Part shown: piece by piece, positions 46,173 through 55,438 of the stretch | Numbering within the stretch: the first letter of the stretch is position 1 | Layout of the letters: each line of letters starts with the position of its first letter | NCBI RefSeq assembly: GCF_003385775.1 | Contig: NZ_QRDP01000004.1 | Span: forward strand, 682,001 to 746,000 | Source: Parasphingopyxis lamellibrachiae | GTDB taxonomy: Bacteria > Pseudomonadota > Alphaproteobacteria > Sphingomonadales > Sphingomonadaceae | Length of the DNA: 64,000 bases | Reading direction: 5' to 3' | Translations under genes and position numbers: made by a program | Notes under the pieces: model-generated | What the model was told of the DNA's origin: nothing | Database searches by the model: none | The model's input: only the letters and a program-made list of their open reading frames with translations

Positions 46173-47426
46173 ATGCCCCTGGTCGAAATCAACTTTGACG
46201 GCGTTATCGGCCCCTCTCACAACTATGCTGGGCTGAGCCTCGGCAATCTGGCGTCGGCAAAAAATGCAGGCAAGATATCGCAGCCGCGCGCGGCTGCGTT
46301 ACAGGGACTGGAGAAGATGCGGGCAAATATCCGGCTCGGGCTGGTCCAGGGTGCCTTCCTGCCGCAGCGGCGGCCCAATATGGCCTGGCTTGAGCAGCTG
46401 GCAGCCGATCCCGGTCATGCCGACCCCGCCCTGCTCGCCAATGCCATGTCCGCCTCGTCCATGTGGACGGCCAATGCCGCGACAATATCTCCCGCTCCCG
46501 ATACGGACGATGGCCTTTGCCACCTGACCCCGGCCAATCTCGTCACCATGCCGCATCGCAGCCATGAATGGCCCGAAACACTGGCCCAGCTCAGGGTGGC
46601 ATTCGGCAACGCGGATCATTTTGCTATTCACGATCCTGTTCCAGCACCATTTGGCGATGAGGGCGCGGCCAATTTCATGCGCGTCGCACCCAGCCATGGC
46701 GAGCCGGGTGTGGAGATTTTCGTCTACGGTAAAAGCGGCGGCCCCTTCCCCGCGCGCCAGCATTTGGCCGCTTCGCAAGCTGTAGCACGCAAACATCGGC
46801 TCGATCCGGCCAGGACCGTATTCACGGAACAATCATCCGACGCGATCGCAGCCGGCGCCTTCCACAATGATGTTGTCGCCGTGGCCAACGAGACCGTTCT
46901 TTTCTGCCATGAACAGGCGTTCGTCGACCCGACCGCCCTTTATGCCGAACTGCGCGCGATCATGCCCGAGACGGTGATTGTCGAGGTGCCCGCCGACCGC
47001 GTTTCGCTCGAAGAGGCAATCCGCACCTATCTGTTCAACGCGCAACTCGTAACCTTGCCAGAAGGTGGAATGGCTCTGATCCTGCCGACTGAATCGCAGG
47101 ATAGCGAGGCCGTCTGGTCCTGGCTCCAGGAGATGATCGCCACCAACGGGCCGATCCGTAAACTGATCCCTGTCGATGTCCGTCAGTCCATGGCCAATGG
47201 CGGCGGGCCCGCGTGCCTGCGCCTTCGAGTTCTTGCCGACCCTGCAACCGTCGATCCGCGTTTCCTGATGGATGAGGCCAAGATCGACCGGGCGGCAGAC
47301 ATAGTTGCAACGACCTGGCCCGAAACCATAGACGCGGATGCGCTTGCCGACGCTGCCCTGTGGAACAGGATCGCGGCGGCCCGCACGGCGCTTTGTGAGG
47401 CGCTCGATCTGCAGGAACTGCTCTGA
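46173..47426 (+). CDS. astB: N-succinylarginine dihydrolase
   Basis: Second AST step: hydrolyses succinylarginine to succinylornithine, CO2 and two ammonia. The N-terminus VEINFDGVIGPSHNYAGLSLGNLAS, the internal HSHEWPETL-like PHRSHEWPETLAQL, and NGGGPACLRLRVL near the C-terminus are family features. Length 417 is near the usual 440. astC, astD and a classical astE are not in the window, so the rest of the pathway must lie elsewhere or be carried out by substitutes. Confidence 0.94.
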   Translation: MPLVEINFDGVIGPSHNYAGLSLGNLASAKNAGKISQPRAAALQGLEKMRANIRLGLVQGAFLPQRRPNMAWLEQLAADPGHADPALLANAMSASSMWTANAATISPAPDTDDGLCHLTPANLVTMPHRSHEWPETLAQLRVAFGNADHFAIHDPVPAPFGDEGAANFMRVAPSHGEPGVEIFVYGKSGGPFPARQHLAASQAVARKHRLDPARTVFTEQSSDAIAAGAFHNDVVAVANETVLFCHEQAFVDPTALYAELRAIMPETVIVEVPADRVSLEEAIRTYLFNAQLVTLPEGGMALILPTESQDSEAVWSWLQEMIATNGPIRKLIPVDVRQSMANGGGPACLRLRVLADPATVDPRFLMDEAKIDRAADIVATTWPETIDADALADAALWNRIAAARTALCEALDLQELL

Positions 47427-47472
47427 CGATAGTGTCGGGTTAACTTACAGTTTACCATATTTTCAACAGCGA

Positions 47473-47492
47473 AATCCCGGAATTCCGGGATT
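47473..47492. repeat. 20-base perfect palindrome before a small membrane gene
   Basis: AATCCCGGAA followed by TTCCGGGATT is an exact loop-free palindrome in the 93-base gap between astB and the 86-residue membrane protein. Just upstream (47443-47456) GTTAACTTACAGTTTA is close to a CtrA site (TTAA-N7-TTAA, one mismatch). Either may control the next gene. Confidence 0.5.
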
Positions 47493-47519
47493 GGCATGGC
47501 AATTGCTTAATAATTCCTT

Positions 47520-47780
47520 ATGTGGAAGCGCGTAGGCCGGCTGTTCGTTATCAAAAATCGCTTCGAGGCGTATCTGATCATTTACGCGCTCGCGGTCGGC
47601 GCAACGGCCCGGGCCCAATTATATTTGGTCCAGTACCCCGGATATGCCGGCGAACTGCTTGCGCTATGCTGCACAGGCGCGGTCTTTCTCGGCGGCGCGA
47701 AGATACTGGATGCCACGCCCAAAAAACGGTCCCGACATCGCCAGCGCCTGCTGGTCGACCGCTGGCGTACCAGGTCTTAG
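47520..47780 (+). CDS. small two-span membrane protein, unknown function
   Basis: An 86-residue protein with two hydrophobic segments (about residues 17-33 and 44-61) and a very basic C-terminus (KKRSRHRQRLLVDRWRTRS). The start ATG 47520 has no clear ribosome site, so it may be poorly or specially translated. It stops within the stop of the opposing MBL gene (the two overlap by 4 bases). I believe similar small proteins occur in sphingomonads, but cannot name a family. Confidence 0.65.
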   Translation: MWKRVGRLFVIKNRFEAYLIIYALAVGATARAQLYLVQYPGYAGELLALCCTGAVFLGGAKILDATPKKRSRHRQRLLVDRWRTRS

Positions 47781-48730
47781 CGCTTCAGTTCCGCCATCAG
47801 CGAAAACAGCGCGACAATATTGGGCGGCGACGTATCGCCCCGATATTCACGGTATAGCGTATCGACATTGACGGCGATCCGCTCGGAATCTATCCAGCTC
47901 GCATAGTCGCCAAGCGCAATGTCATGCGCTGCATCGCGCACCGACAATCCGGCCTCGAACCGCTTGCGCGCCTCATGATCGATATAGCGCAGATAGGTCT
48001 GGACCTTGCGAACTCCCGCCTTGTCGGTGATCGGCCCATGGCCGGGCACGATCGCCTCGACATCCATGGCCAGAATTTTGTCGCATGCGGCAATCCAGTT
48101 GCCGACCGGACCGGCCCACATGATCGGCGTGCCGTCGATAAACAGGATATCGCCGGTATAGACGATCCGATCCTCGGGGAGGTGCACCAGGACATCGCCC
48201 GCCGTATGCGCCGGCCCAACTTCGATCAGCGAAACCGGCTTGTCGCCGATCCGCAGGCCCAGTTCGCCGGTAAAGGTCCGGGTCGGCGCCCGCTCGGCAA
48301 CATTGGCAAAATCGAAGTTGCCGAAAATATCGAGCAGATATTTGCCCGACGGTCCCAGATTGGGCGCTGCCGTCATCATCGTGTGCAGCATGGCGGCATC
48401 GACCTCGGCCATTTCCTTCGCACTGGCTTCGCTGGCGATGATCTCGGCATGGCGGCACAGGCCGTTGCCATGGGTATGATCGCCATTGGCATGGGTGTTG
48501 ACGACCGTGCCGATATCGTCGCCCGACAATCCGGTGGCGTCGCTCATTGCATCGAGCATGGCGGCGGTAAGCCGGGCATCGAACAGCGTATCGACAAGCA
48601 GCGACTGATCGCCATCGACGATCAGTCCCGCATTCGACCAGCCCCACCCGCCATCGGGCTGCAACCAGGCCCAGCTGCCATGGCCAAGATCGTGCAGGCC
48701 TTTGGCATAAGTCCAGGATTGTGATGTCAT
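47777..48730 (-). CDS. MBL-fold metallo-hydrolase
   Basis: Metallo-beta-lactamase-fold enzyme, 317 residues, no signal peptide. The metal motif is THANGDHTHGN, with later ligands in GPAHTAGD, YTGDILF and VPGHGP. The overall style resembles quinoprotein-relay or SoxH-type cyclase-like hydrolases, not antibiotic resistance enzymes. ATG 48730 (MTSQSWTYAKG) is chosen since the longer frame runs through tRNA-Arg. It has no strong ribosome site. tRNA-Arg lies 43 bases upstream on the same strand. Confidence 0.87.
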   Translation of the reverse strand: MTSQSWTYAKGLHDLGHGSWAWLQPDGGWGWSNAGLIVDGDQSLLVDTLFDARLTAAMLDAMSDATGLSGDDIGTVVNTHANGDHTHGNGLCRHAEIIASEASAKEMAEVDAAMLHTMMTAAPNLGPSGKYLLDIFGNFDFANVAERAPTRTFTGELGLRIGDKPVSLIEVGPAHTAGDVLVHLPEDRIVYTGDILFIDGTPIMWAGPVGNWIAACDKILAMDVEAIVPGHGPITDKAGVRKVQTYLRYIDHEARKRFEAGLSVRDAAHDIALGDYASWIDSERIAVNVDTLYREYRGDTSPPNIVALFSLMAELKR

Positions 48731-48773
48731 GGGAGAGGTCCGTCTGTCAGGAAATCCCGGCATAACGGAAAAT

Positions 48774-48850
48774 TGGCGCGCCCGGAAGGATTCGAACCTC
48801 CGACCCCCTGATTCGTAGTCAGGTACTCTATCCAGCTGAGCTACGGGCGC
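48774..48850 (-). tRNA. tRNA-Arg (anticodon ACG)
   Basis: The minus strand folds as a 77-base tRNA. The acceptor arms are GCGCCCG and CGGGCGC, the anticodon stem-loop is CTGACTACGAATCAG with anticodon ACG, the T-arm has GGTTCGAATCC and CCA is encoded. ACG is normally edited to ICG by TadA to read CGU, CGC and CGA. Confidence 0.97.
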
Positions 48851-48931
48851 GCGGGAACGGGCCATGTAGTCGGACTGGATCATGCGCGCAACCCCGTTGC
48901 GGGCAAAAGCGTGTCAGCCTAGAGCGGGAAC

Positions 48932-49435
48932 ATGAGAATATGCGCTTCGCTCCTTCCGCTTCCGATTCTGCTGCTCGCCTGCGCCGGCCCGGAAGGCGAA
49001 GCCCCGTCACTTGCTCCACGCCCGATCGAAAACATACTGGATGAGCCCGTACACGCCATTGAGCCGGTGGAATCGAGCAGCGATGCTGCGCTTGCCGCCG
49101 AGATCGACACACTGGTCCGGCAGGCGGAAGCCGGTCACAACGCTTTTGCGGAGAACTTCCCCGCCACTCGGGACGCCGTCACAGCGGCCGCTGGCAGATC
49201 CCTGGAGAGCGAATCCTGGATCGAGGCGCAGCTCGCTCTCTCAGCGCTCGATTCAGCGCGCTCGTCGACAGTAGAGGCGCTGGGGCTGCTTGACGGAATC
49301 CTGGCCGGACAGGCCCTGACCGGTGCGCCGTCAGAGACGCAGAGGCTGCTTGCGGCGCGGGAGCGGGTGGCCGCTCTCTATGACGAACAAAACGCGCTAT
49401 ACGATCCGCTGAACGCGATGCTCAGGACGCGCTGA
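48932..49435 (+). CDS. putative lipoprotein, helical
   Basis: A 167-residue exported lipoprotein with signal MRICASLLPLPILLLAC and lipobox Cys17. A proline-rich linker leads to an alpha-helical domain (about residues 48-165) rich in Ala, Leu and Glu (AEIDTLVRQAEAGHNAFAENFPATRDAV). No family recognised. Its 3' end overlaps the convergent carbonic anhydrase gene by 14 bases. Confidence 0.72.
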   Translation: MRICASLLPLPILLLACAGPEGEAPSLAPRPIENILDEPVHAIEPVESSSDAALAAEIDTLVRQAEAGHNAFAENFPATRDAVTAAAGRSLESESWIEAQLALSALDSARSSTVEALGLLDGILAGQALTGAPSETQRLLAARERVAALYDEQNALYDPLNAMLRTR

Positions 49436-49973
49436 CCGCTTCATCGTGCAGAGGCGCGAGTTGCGCGTAATGCATCGTTCCCAAATTGTTGATCGCCTGC
49501 TGCTGCTCGGTCAGGTCGCGCATTTTCCTAGCCGGTCGCCCGCCCCACATCTCGCCCGCTTTGATGATCTTACCCGGCGTCAGCATACCGCCCGCCGCGA
49601 TCATCCCGCCGCTTTCAATCTCGCAACCATCCATGACGATCGCACCCAGCCCGACAAAGCTCTTGTCGTACAGTTTCGTCCCATGGATCATCGCCATATG
49701 GCCGATCAGGACATCGTCGCCGATGATTGTCGGGATACCGGGATGTTCGGGCCCGTGATCGCCGTCGCAATGGACGACAGTGCCGTCCTGGATGTTCGAG
49801 CGTTCCCCGATCTCGATATAGTTCACATCCGCGCGCAGCACGCAATTATACCAGATGCTCGACCCCGCGCCGATCCGCACATCGCCGATAAGGCGGCAGC
49901 CGGGTGCGACAAAGGCGCTCTCGTGAATCTGCGGCGTCTTGCCGTTGAACGGAATGATCGAGACATCTTTCAT
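49422..49973 (-). CDS. gamma-class carbonic anhydrase family protein
   Basis: Left-handed beta-helix protein of the Cam/YrdA/PaaY group, 183 residues. Hexapeptide repeats run through residues 15-150. Likely zinc histidines are in GTVVHCDGD and IGHMAMIHG. The sequence SIWYNCVLRADVNYIEIGERSNIQDG is typical. It may hydrate CO2, but many members lack activity. It overlaps the upstream GNAT gene by 4 bases and forms a hemB-GNAT-gammaCA run. Confidence 0.9.
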   Translation of the reverse strand: MKDVSIIPFNGKTPQIHESAFVAPGCRLIGDVRIGAGSSIWYNCVLRADVNYIEIGERSNIQDGTVVHCDGDHGPEHPGIPTIIGDDVLIGHMAMIHGTKLYDKSFVGLGAIVMDGCEIESGGMIAAGGMLTPGKIIKAGEMWGGRPARKMRDLTEQQQAINNLGTMHYAQLAPLHDEAVSAS

Positions 49974-50560
49974 GCTTGGGATTTCCTCTGTTCAAATTCA
50001 CCGTGTTTGCCGGCCCAGTCCTCGCGGGTGATGCGATAGACGATACCGTTGCCGAGGTCTGGACCCCATTCATCATACCAATGATCGAGATCCTCGCGGC
50101 GTACCATGCCGAGCCGCTTCATCAGGCCCCACGAGCCTGCATTGCCCTTGACGGTAAAGGCGGACACGAAATCGGGATCGAATGTATCGAATGCGTAGCT
50201 CATGCTCGCCGCCGCCGCTTCGCGCGCATAGCCCCTGCCCCAGGCATCTTCGCGTAGGCGCCATCCGATCTCCATCGTACCGGGATCGGGCAGCACTCCA
50301 TCGTCGTTGATACGCTTCAGCCCGCAGAAGCCGAGCAATTCGCCATCGTCCTTCCGTTCGACGGCCCAGAATGTGTGACCATATTCACCCTGCCAGCGAA
50401 TGAACTTGTCGATCATTTTGTCGGTCTTCACGCGTGTCTGCACACCAAGGAGAAAGCGCATGACATTGGGTTGCGAATTGCAGTGGCGAAACATCGGTTC
50501 GCGGTCCGCGTCGCGCCAGTCGCGCAGGATCAGACGATCTGTTTCGATGATGGCGGACAT
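49970..50560 (-). CDS. GNAT-family acetyltransferase (RimJ/RimL type)
   Basis: Acetyl-CoA-dependent N-acetyltransferase, 196 residues. ETDRLILRDWRDADREPMFRHC starts the domain. The acetyl-CoA loop is DAWGRGYAREAA at about residues 107-118. VKGNAGSWGLMKRLGMV is the conserved C-terminal turn. The target could be a ribosomal protein or a small amine. It lies 4 bases after hemB. Confidence 0.88.
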   Translation of the reverse strand: MSAIIETDRLILRDWRDADREPMFRHCNSQPNVMRFLLGVQTRVKTDKMIDKFIRWQGEYGHTFWAVERKDDGELLGFCGLKRINDDGVLPDPGTMEIGWRLREDAWGRGYAREAAAASMSYAFDTFDPDFVSAFTVKGNAGSWGLMKRLGMVRREDLDHWYDEWGPDLGNGIVYRITREDWAGKHGEFEQRKSQA

Positions 50561-50564
50561 GCGG

Positions 50565-51563
50565 CTATAGGTCGCCGATCAACCGTGCGGCGTCGAGCGC
50601 ATGATAGGTCAGGACGCCGGACGTTCCCGCCCGTTTGAAAGCGAGCAGCGTTTCCAGCATCAATGCGTCGCGATCGCCGGCTCCGGCCGCCGCAGCCGCC
50701 TCGATCATCGCATATTCTCCGGACACCTGATACGCGAAGACCGGCACTTCGAACCGCGCTTTCACCTTCGTAACGATGTCTAGATAGGCAAGCCCCGGCT
50801 TCACCATGACGCTGTCCGCGCCCTCTGCTAAATCAAGCGCCACTTCGCGCAGAGCCTCTTCGCCGTTCGCCGGGTCCATCTGATAGGTTTTCTTGTCGCC
50901 TTTTAGCAGCCCGCCCGAGCCCACGGCATCGCGGAACGGCCCGTAAAAGGCACTCGCATATTTGGCGGCATAGGCCATGATCTGGACATTGGTGTAGCCG
51001 TCACCCTCGAGCGCGGCGCGGATTGCAACGACGCGTCCGTCCATCATGTCCGAGGGGGCAATGATATCCGCGCCCGCGTGCGCCTGATTGAGCGCCTGTT
51101 CGACGAGGACCGAGACCGTATCGTCATTGAGCACCTGGCCATCCCCGGAGACCAGCCCGTCCTGCCCGTGCGCCGTATAGGGATCGAGCGCGACATCGGT
51201 GAGGATGCCGATATCCGATCCGCAAGCCTCCTTGATCGCGCCGATTGCCCGGCACATCAGATTGTTCGGATTGAGTGCCTCGGTGCCATCGTCCGAGCGC
51301 AGATCGGGCTGGGTGTTGGGGAACAGGGCAATACAGGGGATGCCGACGTCACGCGCTTCGGCAGCACGTTCGGCAATCTGCGCGACCGGCCAACGCGATA
51401 CGCCGGGCATGGTGGCGATCGGCTGTTCCTCATCGGCGTCTGTCACGAACAGCGGCCAGATCAGATCGGTGGGATGCAGGCGGTTCTCGGCGACCATGGC
51501 GCGTGACCAGGACGTGGCGCGCGTGCGACGCATGCGGAGAGCGGGATAGGCAGGGTTCGTCAT
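50565..51563 (-). CDS. hemB: delta-aminolevulinic acid dehydratase (porphobilinogen synthase)
   Basis: Condenses two ALA molecules to porphobilinogen in heme synthesis. The Schiff-base lysines are in AAKYASAFYGPFR and VMVKPGLAYLD. The metal site reads DVALDPYTAHGQDG, where zinc enzymes have cysteines, so this is the zinc-independent, Mg-activated type. RMRRTRATSWSRAMVAENRL at the N-terminus is usual. Length 332. First gene of the hemB-GNAT-gammaCA run. Confidence 0.96.
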   Translation of the reverse strand: MTNPAYPALRMRRTRATSWSRAMVAENRLHPTDLIWPLFVTDADEEQPIATMPGVSRWPVAQIAERAAEARDVGIPCIALFPNTQPDLRSDDGTEALNPNNLMCRAIGAIKEACGSDIGILTDVALDPYTAHGQDGLVSGDGQVLNDDTVSVLVEQALNQAHAGADIIAPSDMMDGRVVAIRAALEGDGYTNVQIMAYAAKYASAFYGPFRDAVGSGGLLKGDKKTYQMDPANGEEALREVALDLAEGADSVMVKPGLAYLDIVTKVKARFEVPVFAYQVSGEYAMIEAAAAAGAGDRDALMLETLLAFKRAGTSGVLTYHALDAARLIGDL

Positions 51564-51634
51564 GATAGGGGTTTAGCGGGGATTATTACGAGGTGCTAGC
51601 GGCAACACCCTTCTCCCTTGATAGGAGAAGGAGA

Positions 51635-54271
51635 TCACCCCAAACGCTCCAGCGCCGCCCGCAACCGTTCGGCCTCGGCCGTCTTTTCCGCATGATCGGC
51701 ACGCGCCTTGTCCACTGCTTCCGGCTTCGCCTTCTCAACAAATTGCGGATTGGAGAGCCGTTTGTCGAGCGATGCGACTTCCTTTTCGGCAGCTTCGAGG
51801 GCCTTGGCAAGCCGCGCTTTTTCAGCATCGAGATCGATCACGCCTTCCAGCGGCAACACATAAGTCGCCTCATCGACCGGGATCTGCGCTGCGCTGCCTT
51901 CGGGCGGGACATCGGTGCTGACGTTTTCGATACGGCCGACACGCGCCAGCGCAGCCGATTGCCGCTCCAGCCGTTCCAGTGTCCCATCCGAAGCGTCTCG
52001 AACATGAACCGTGAGCTTTGCGCCCGGCGGAATATTGAGTTCGGCCCGCGCAGTCCGGGTATCGCCGATCAGCTTGATCAGCCAGCCAATCTCGCTAGCG
52101 GCTTCCGCATCGACGTCCGCGCGCGGGTTGGGCCATTTGGCGACAATTATGTCGTATGAGCGTTCGCCCATCGCGTGCCACAACTCTTCAGTGATGAACG
52201 GCATGAACGGGTGGAGCATGACGAGAATCTGGTCGAGTACCCATCCGGCAACTTGCCGGCATTCTTCTGCCCCGTCGCCGTCCATCTCCGGCTTGATCAG
52301 CTCCAGATACCAGTCGCAGAATTTGTCCCAGACGAAATGGTAGACCGCATCCGCCGCACCGTCGAAGCGCAGATCGTCGAGTGCCTTGTTGAGGGCGTTC
52401 AGCGTTGTCACCGTCTCTGAGATGATCCAGCGGTTGACCGGCAGGGTTGCCTTGGGTGCGGCCAGCGTTGTGCTCGCACCGATCCCGTTGGACTGGCAGA
52501 AGCGCGCGGCGTTCCAGAGTTTGGTCGCAAAGTTGCGATAGCCTTCGACGCGCTTCTCATCCATCTTGATGTCGCGGCCCTGGCTTTCCATCGCCGCCAT
52601 GAAGAAGCGCAGCGCGTCAGCGCCATACTGATCGATCAACCCGAGCGGATCGACGGTATTGCCCTTGGATTTGGACATTTTCTGCCCGTCCGCCGCGCGC
52701 ACCAACCCGTGCAGATACAACGTGTGAAACGGCACCTCGCCCATCAGATGCAAGCCCTGCATCATCATCCGCGCATCCCAGAAGAACAGGATATCGAAGC
52801 CCGAGATCAGGACATTGTTGGGGTAATGACGTTTCAGGTCGTCAGTCTCTTCGGGCCAGCCCAAAGTCGCGAACGGCCAGAGGCCCGACGAGAACCAGGT
52901 GTCGAGAACGTCTTCGTCCTGCGTCAGTGAAACGCCCTCGCCCGCCTTGGCCTGCGCTTCGACTTCGTCGGCGGCGACATAGACTTCACCATTATCGCCA
53001 TACCAGGCCGGAATCCGGTGCCCCCACCACAGTTGGCGCGAGACGCACCAGGGCTGGATATTCTCCATCCAGTTGAAGAAGGTCTTTTCCCAGCTCTTGG
53101 GCACGATATCGATCTCGCCGGACCGAACCTTGGCCATCGGCTCGACAGCCAGTTTCTCGGCATCGACATACCATTGATCGGTCAGCCACGGCTCGATCAC
53201 GACATTGGAGCGATCGCCATAGGGCGTGACGATCACGCGATCCTCGACCTGTTCGAGCAGACCCGCCGCATCGATCAGCTCGACAACTTTCTTACGCGCA
53301 TCGAAGCGGTCCATGCCGATCAGTTCGTCCGGGATCAATCCGTCCGTGGTCTGGCAGACCTTAGCGTCCGCATCGAGCATGTTGAGCATCTCGGCCGGCT
53401 TGAACCCGGCCCGCTTGCCGACATCGAAATCGTTGAAGTCATGACCCGGCGTGATCTTCACCGCGCCGCTGCCCAGTTCGGGATCGGCATGGTCGTCGGT
53501 TATGATCGGAACGAGGCGACCCGTGATCGGCAAGCGGACATTCTTGCCGACCATATCGGCATAGCGCTCGTCGCTCGGATGCACGGCGACGGCCATATCG
53601 GCAAGCATGGTTTCGGGGCGCGTCGTCGCAACGCTGATCGCGCCGCTGCCATCCTCCAACGGGTAGGAAAAATGCCAGAAATGGCCGTTGGTCTCGCTAT
53701 TCTCGACTTCAAGATCCGAAATCGCGGTCTTGAGACCGGGATCCCAGTTTACAAGGCGTTTATCTCGATAAATGAGCCCGTCATTGTAAAGGTCGACGAA
53801 CACCTTGGTGACGGCTTTGGTAAAGCCTTCGTCCATCGTGAAGCGCTCATTGCTCCAGTCCATCGAGCAACCGAGGCGGCGGAGCTGGCCGGTGATCTCA
53901 CCGCCGCTCTCTTCCTTCCACTGCCAGACCTTTTCGATGAATTCCTCGCGCGAGAAATCGGTGCGTTTCTGCTGCTGTTCGTTAAGCTGCCGCTCGACGA
54001 CCATCTGCGTCGCAATTCCGGCGTGATCGGTGCCGACCACCCACAGCGCGTCCTTGCCCAGCATCCGCTGATGGCGGACCAGAATGTCCTGCAACGTGTT
54101 GTCCAGCGCATGACCGATATGGAGGCTGCCCGTCACATTGGGTGGCGGGTTCACAATGGTGAAGGGCTCGCAGTCGTCTCGCTCAGGGCGAAACAATCCC
54201 TCCTCTTCCCAATGGCCATACCAGCGCGTCTCGATGGCCGCGGGATCGAAATGTTTGGGTAGTTCGGTCAT
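51635..54271 (-). CDS. valS: valyl-tRNA synthetase
   Basis: Class I aminoacyl-tRNA synthetase charging tRNA-Val, 878 residues. The HIGH motif is SLHIGHALD (about residue 50) and the KMSKS motif is [15 protein letters not shown]. The editing domain lies between ([16 protein letters not shown]). The anticodon-binding domain and a C-terminal coiled coil ([23 protein letters not shown]) complete it. No truncation. It ends 71 bases upstream of the hemB start. Confidence 0.97.
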   Translation of the reverse strand: MTELPKHFDPAAIETRWYGHWEEEGLFRPERDDCEPFTIVNPPPNVTGSLHIGHALDNTLQDILVRHQRMLGKDALWVVGTDHAGIATQMVVERQLNEQQQKRTDFSREEFIEKVWQWKEESGGEITGQLRRLGCSMDWSNERFTMDEGFTKAVTKVFVDLYNDGLIYRDKRLVNWDPGLKTAISDLEVENSETNGHFWHFSYPLEDGSGAISVATTRPETMLADMAVAVHPSDERYADMVGKNVRLPITGRLVPIITDDHADPELGSGAVKITPGHDFNDFDVGKRAGFKPAEMLNMLDADAKVCQTTDGLIPDELIGMDRFDARKKVVELIDAAGLLEQVEDRVIVTPYGDRSNVVIEPWLTDQWYVDAEKLAVEPMAKVRSGEIDIVPKSWEKTFFNWMENIQPWCVSRQLWWGHRIPAWYGDNGEVYVAADEVEAQAKAGEGVSLTQDEDVLDTWFSSGLWPFATLGWPEETDDLKRHYPNNVLISGFDILFFWDARMMMQGLHLMGEVPFHTLYLHGLVRAADGQKMSKSKGNTVDPLGLIDQYGADALRFFMAAMESQGRDIKMDEKRVEGYRNFATKLWNAARFCQSNGIGASTTLAAPKATLPVNRWIISETVTTLNALNKALDDLRFDGAADAVYHFVWDKFCDWYLELIKPEMDGDGAEECRQVAGWVLDQILVMLHPFMPFITEELWHAMGERSYDIIVAKWPNPRADVDAEAASEIGWLIKLIGDTRTARAELNIPPGAKLTVHVRDASDGTLERLERQSAALARVGRIENVSTDVPPEGSAAQIPVDEATYVLPLEGVIDLDAEKARLAKALEAAEKEVASLDKRLSNPQFVEKAKPEAVDKARADHAEKTAEAERLRAALERLG

Positions 54272-54337
54272 AGCGATCAGCCGTTAGCAAGGCAGGTCGC
54301 ACCGCGCTACAGGCATTTCATCGCTCAGGCGCGAAGG

Positions 54338-54760
54338 CTATGCCCTCGCGAGCGTGTTCTGGATCTGCTCGTCCAGTTCCTCGATCAGGAACGGCTTCAA
54401 AACGACATCATATTTGCCCAGGCTTTCCTGGGTTATCCGGTGATGTGGATATCCGCTGACCAATATCGTCGGAATGCCCGCCATCTCCTTTGCGAATTCG
54501 GCGATGTCGGCACCGCCGAGCTCACCCGGCATCACGACATCGGAAACGACAATATCGATTTCGGGATTGGTTGCGAGAACATCGAGCGCGGAGGTCGCAT
54601 TCGAAGTGGCGATCACGGTGTAACCGGATTCCTGCAACAACTCCTGCATCACCTCGGCAACTTCGGCCTGATCGTCCACCAGCAGCACGGTGACTTGCAT
54701 CGCGCGGGACTTCGCCTGGTCCACGCCGGCCAGTTTTTGGAGGAGTTTCGTAAAAGCCAT
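54338..54760 (-). CDS. single-domain response regulator A
   Basis: Receiver-only protein, 140 residues. After a short amphipathic start (MAFTKLLQKLAGVDQAKSRAMQ) comes the receiver. The acid pair is in LLVDDQ, phosphoacceptor Asp74 is in VVSDVVMPGE, Ser in ILVSGY and Lys in VLKPF. There is no output domain, so it may act as a phosphate sink, a shuttle or a protein-binding switch. ATG 54760 has GGGGGA close upstream. It is similar to the next gene, and they are separated by a 227-base gap containing an AT-rich block. No histidine kinase is adjacent. Confidence 0.87.
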   Translation of the reverse strand: MAFTKLLQKLAGVDQAKSRAMQVTVLLVDDQAEVAEVMQELLQESGYTVIATSNATSALDVLATNPEIDIVVSDVVMPGELGGADIAEFAKEMAGIPTILVSGYPHHRITQESLGKYDVVLKPFLIEELDEQIQNTLARA

Positions 54761-54987
54761 ATCCCCCAAACGAAATAGGGGACGACAAGTTCCGCCGAAT
54801 CGTCAGCCGTCAGGAGGTCGTCGGCGGTATTTGCGCCGCCAACTGGTAGTCAGCAATTCCGTCTTATATTAAAATTATATATTTCAGTATTTTACGAGGC
54901 ATCAAAAGCAGCGCAATGCGGCCGTTTATGGTTTCCGAACGGTTAGCGCCAGAGCATCTATTTTTTTGCCAAGCAGCGCTTGCACCA

Positions 54988-55371
54988 TCATGCATCCAGA
55001 GCCGCCCGAATACGCGCGCCTAGCTCATCCATGCCGAAGGGCTTCAGGATGACGTTAAAGCGACCGAATTGATCGGAGGGGATCGCTTTGTCCGCATAGC
55101 CCGTCACAAGAACCGCTTTCAGGCCCATTTCCGTCTTGACCCGTTCGGCAAGTGCGGCCCCGTTCAGCGGGCCGGGCATGACGATATCGGTCAGCAGAAG
55201 ATCGATATCTTTGTTTTCGCCAAGGATATCGAGCGCGCGCTGGGCGCTGTTTGCGAAAACGACGGAATAACCGAGTTCCTCAAGCATGGCCTGAGCCACC
55301 TGCGCGACTTCCTCCTGATCCTCCACCAGAAGTATCGTCTCGCTGCCGCCCTGTGTTTCGTTACCCGTCAC
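54988..55371 (-). CDS. single-domain response regulator B
   Basis: Receiver-only protein, 127 residues, resembling regulator A along its length. Phosphoacceptor Asp62 is in LLLTDIVMPGP, Thr in VLVTGY and Lys in VILKPF. I start at GTG 55371, where GAGG is 5 bases upstream; the GTG at 55377 overlaps that ribosome site. The pair looks like receiver domains of hybrid kinases that exist alone. It is downstream of an S9 peptidase gene on the same strand. Partner unknown. Confidence 0.87.
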   Translation of the reverse strand: MTGNETQGGSETILLVEDQEEVAQVAQAMLEELGYSVVFANSAQRALDILGENKDIDLLLTDIVMPGPLNGAALAERVKTEMGLKAVLVTGYADKAIPSDQFGRFNVILKPFGMDELGARIRAALDA

Positions 55372-55438
55372 AATCACCTCATTGTCAGCTTCATACTATC
55401 AACCACGGGTTAACCAATTGGTTCCTTTGTCACGTACC

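Noticed and set aside
53018-54262. 414-codon open frame on the plus strand
   Set aside because: Antisense to the 5' part of valS, with no family resemblance.
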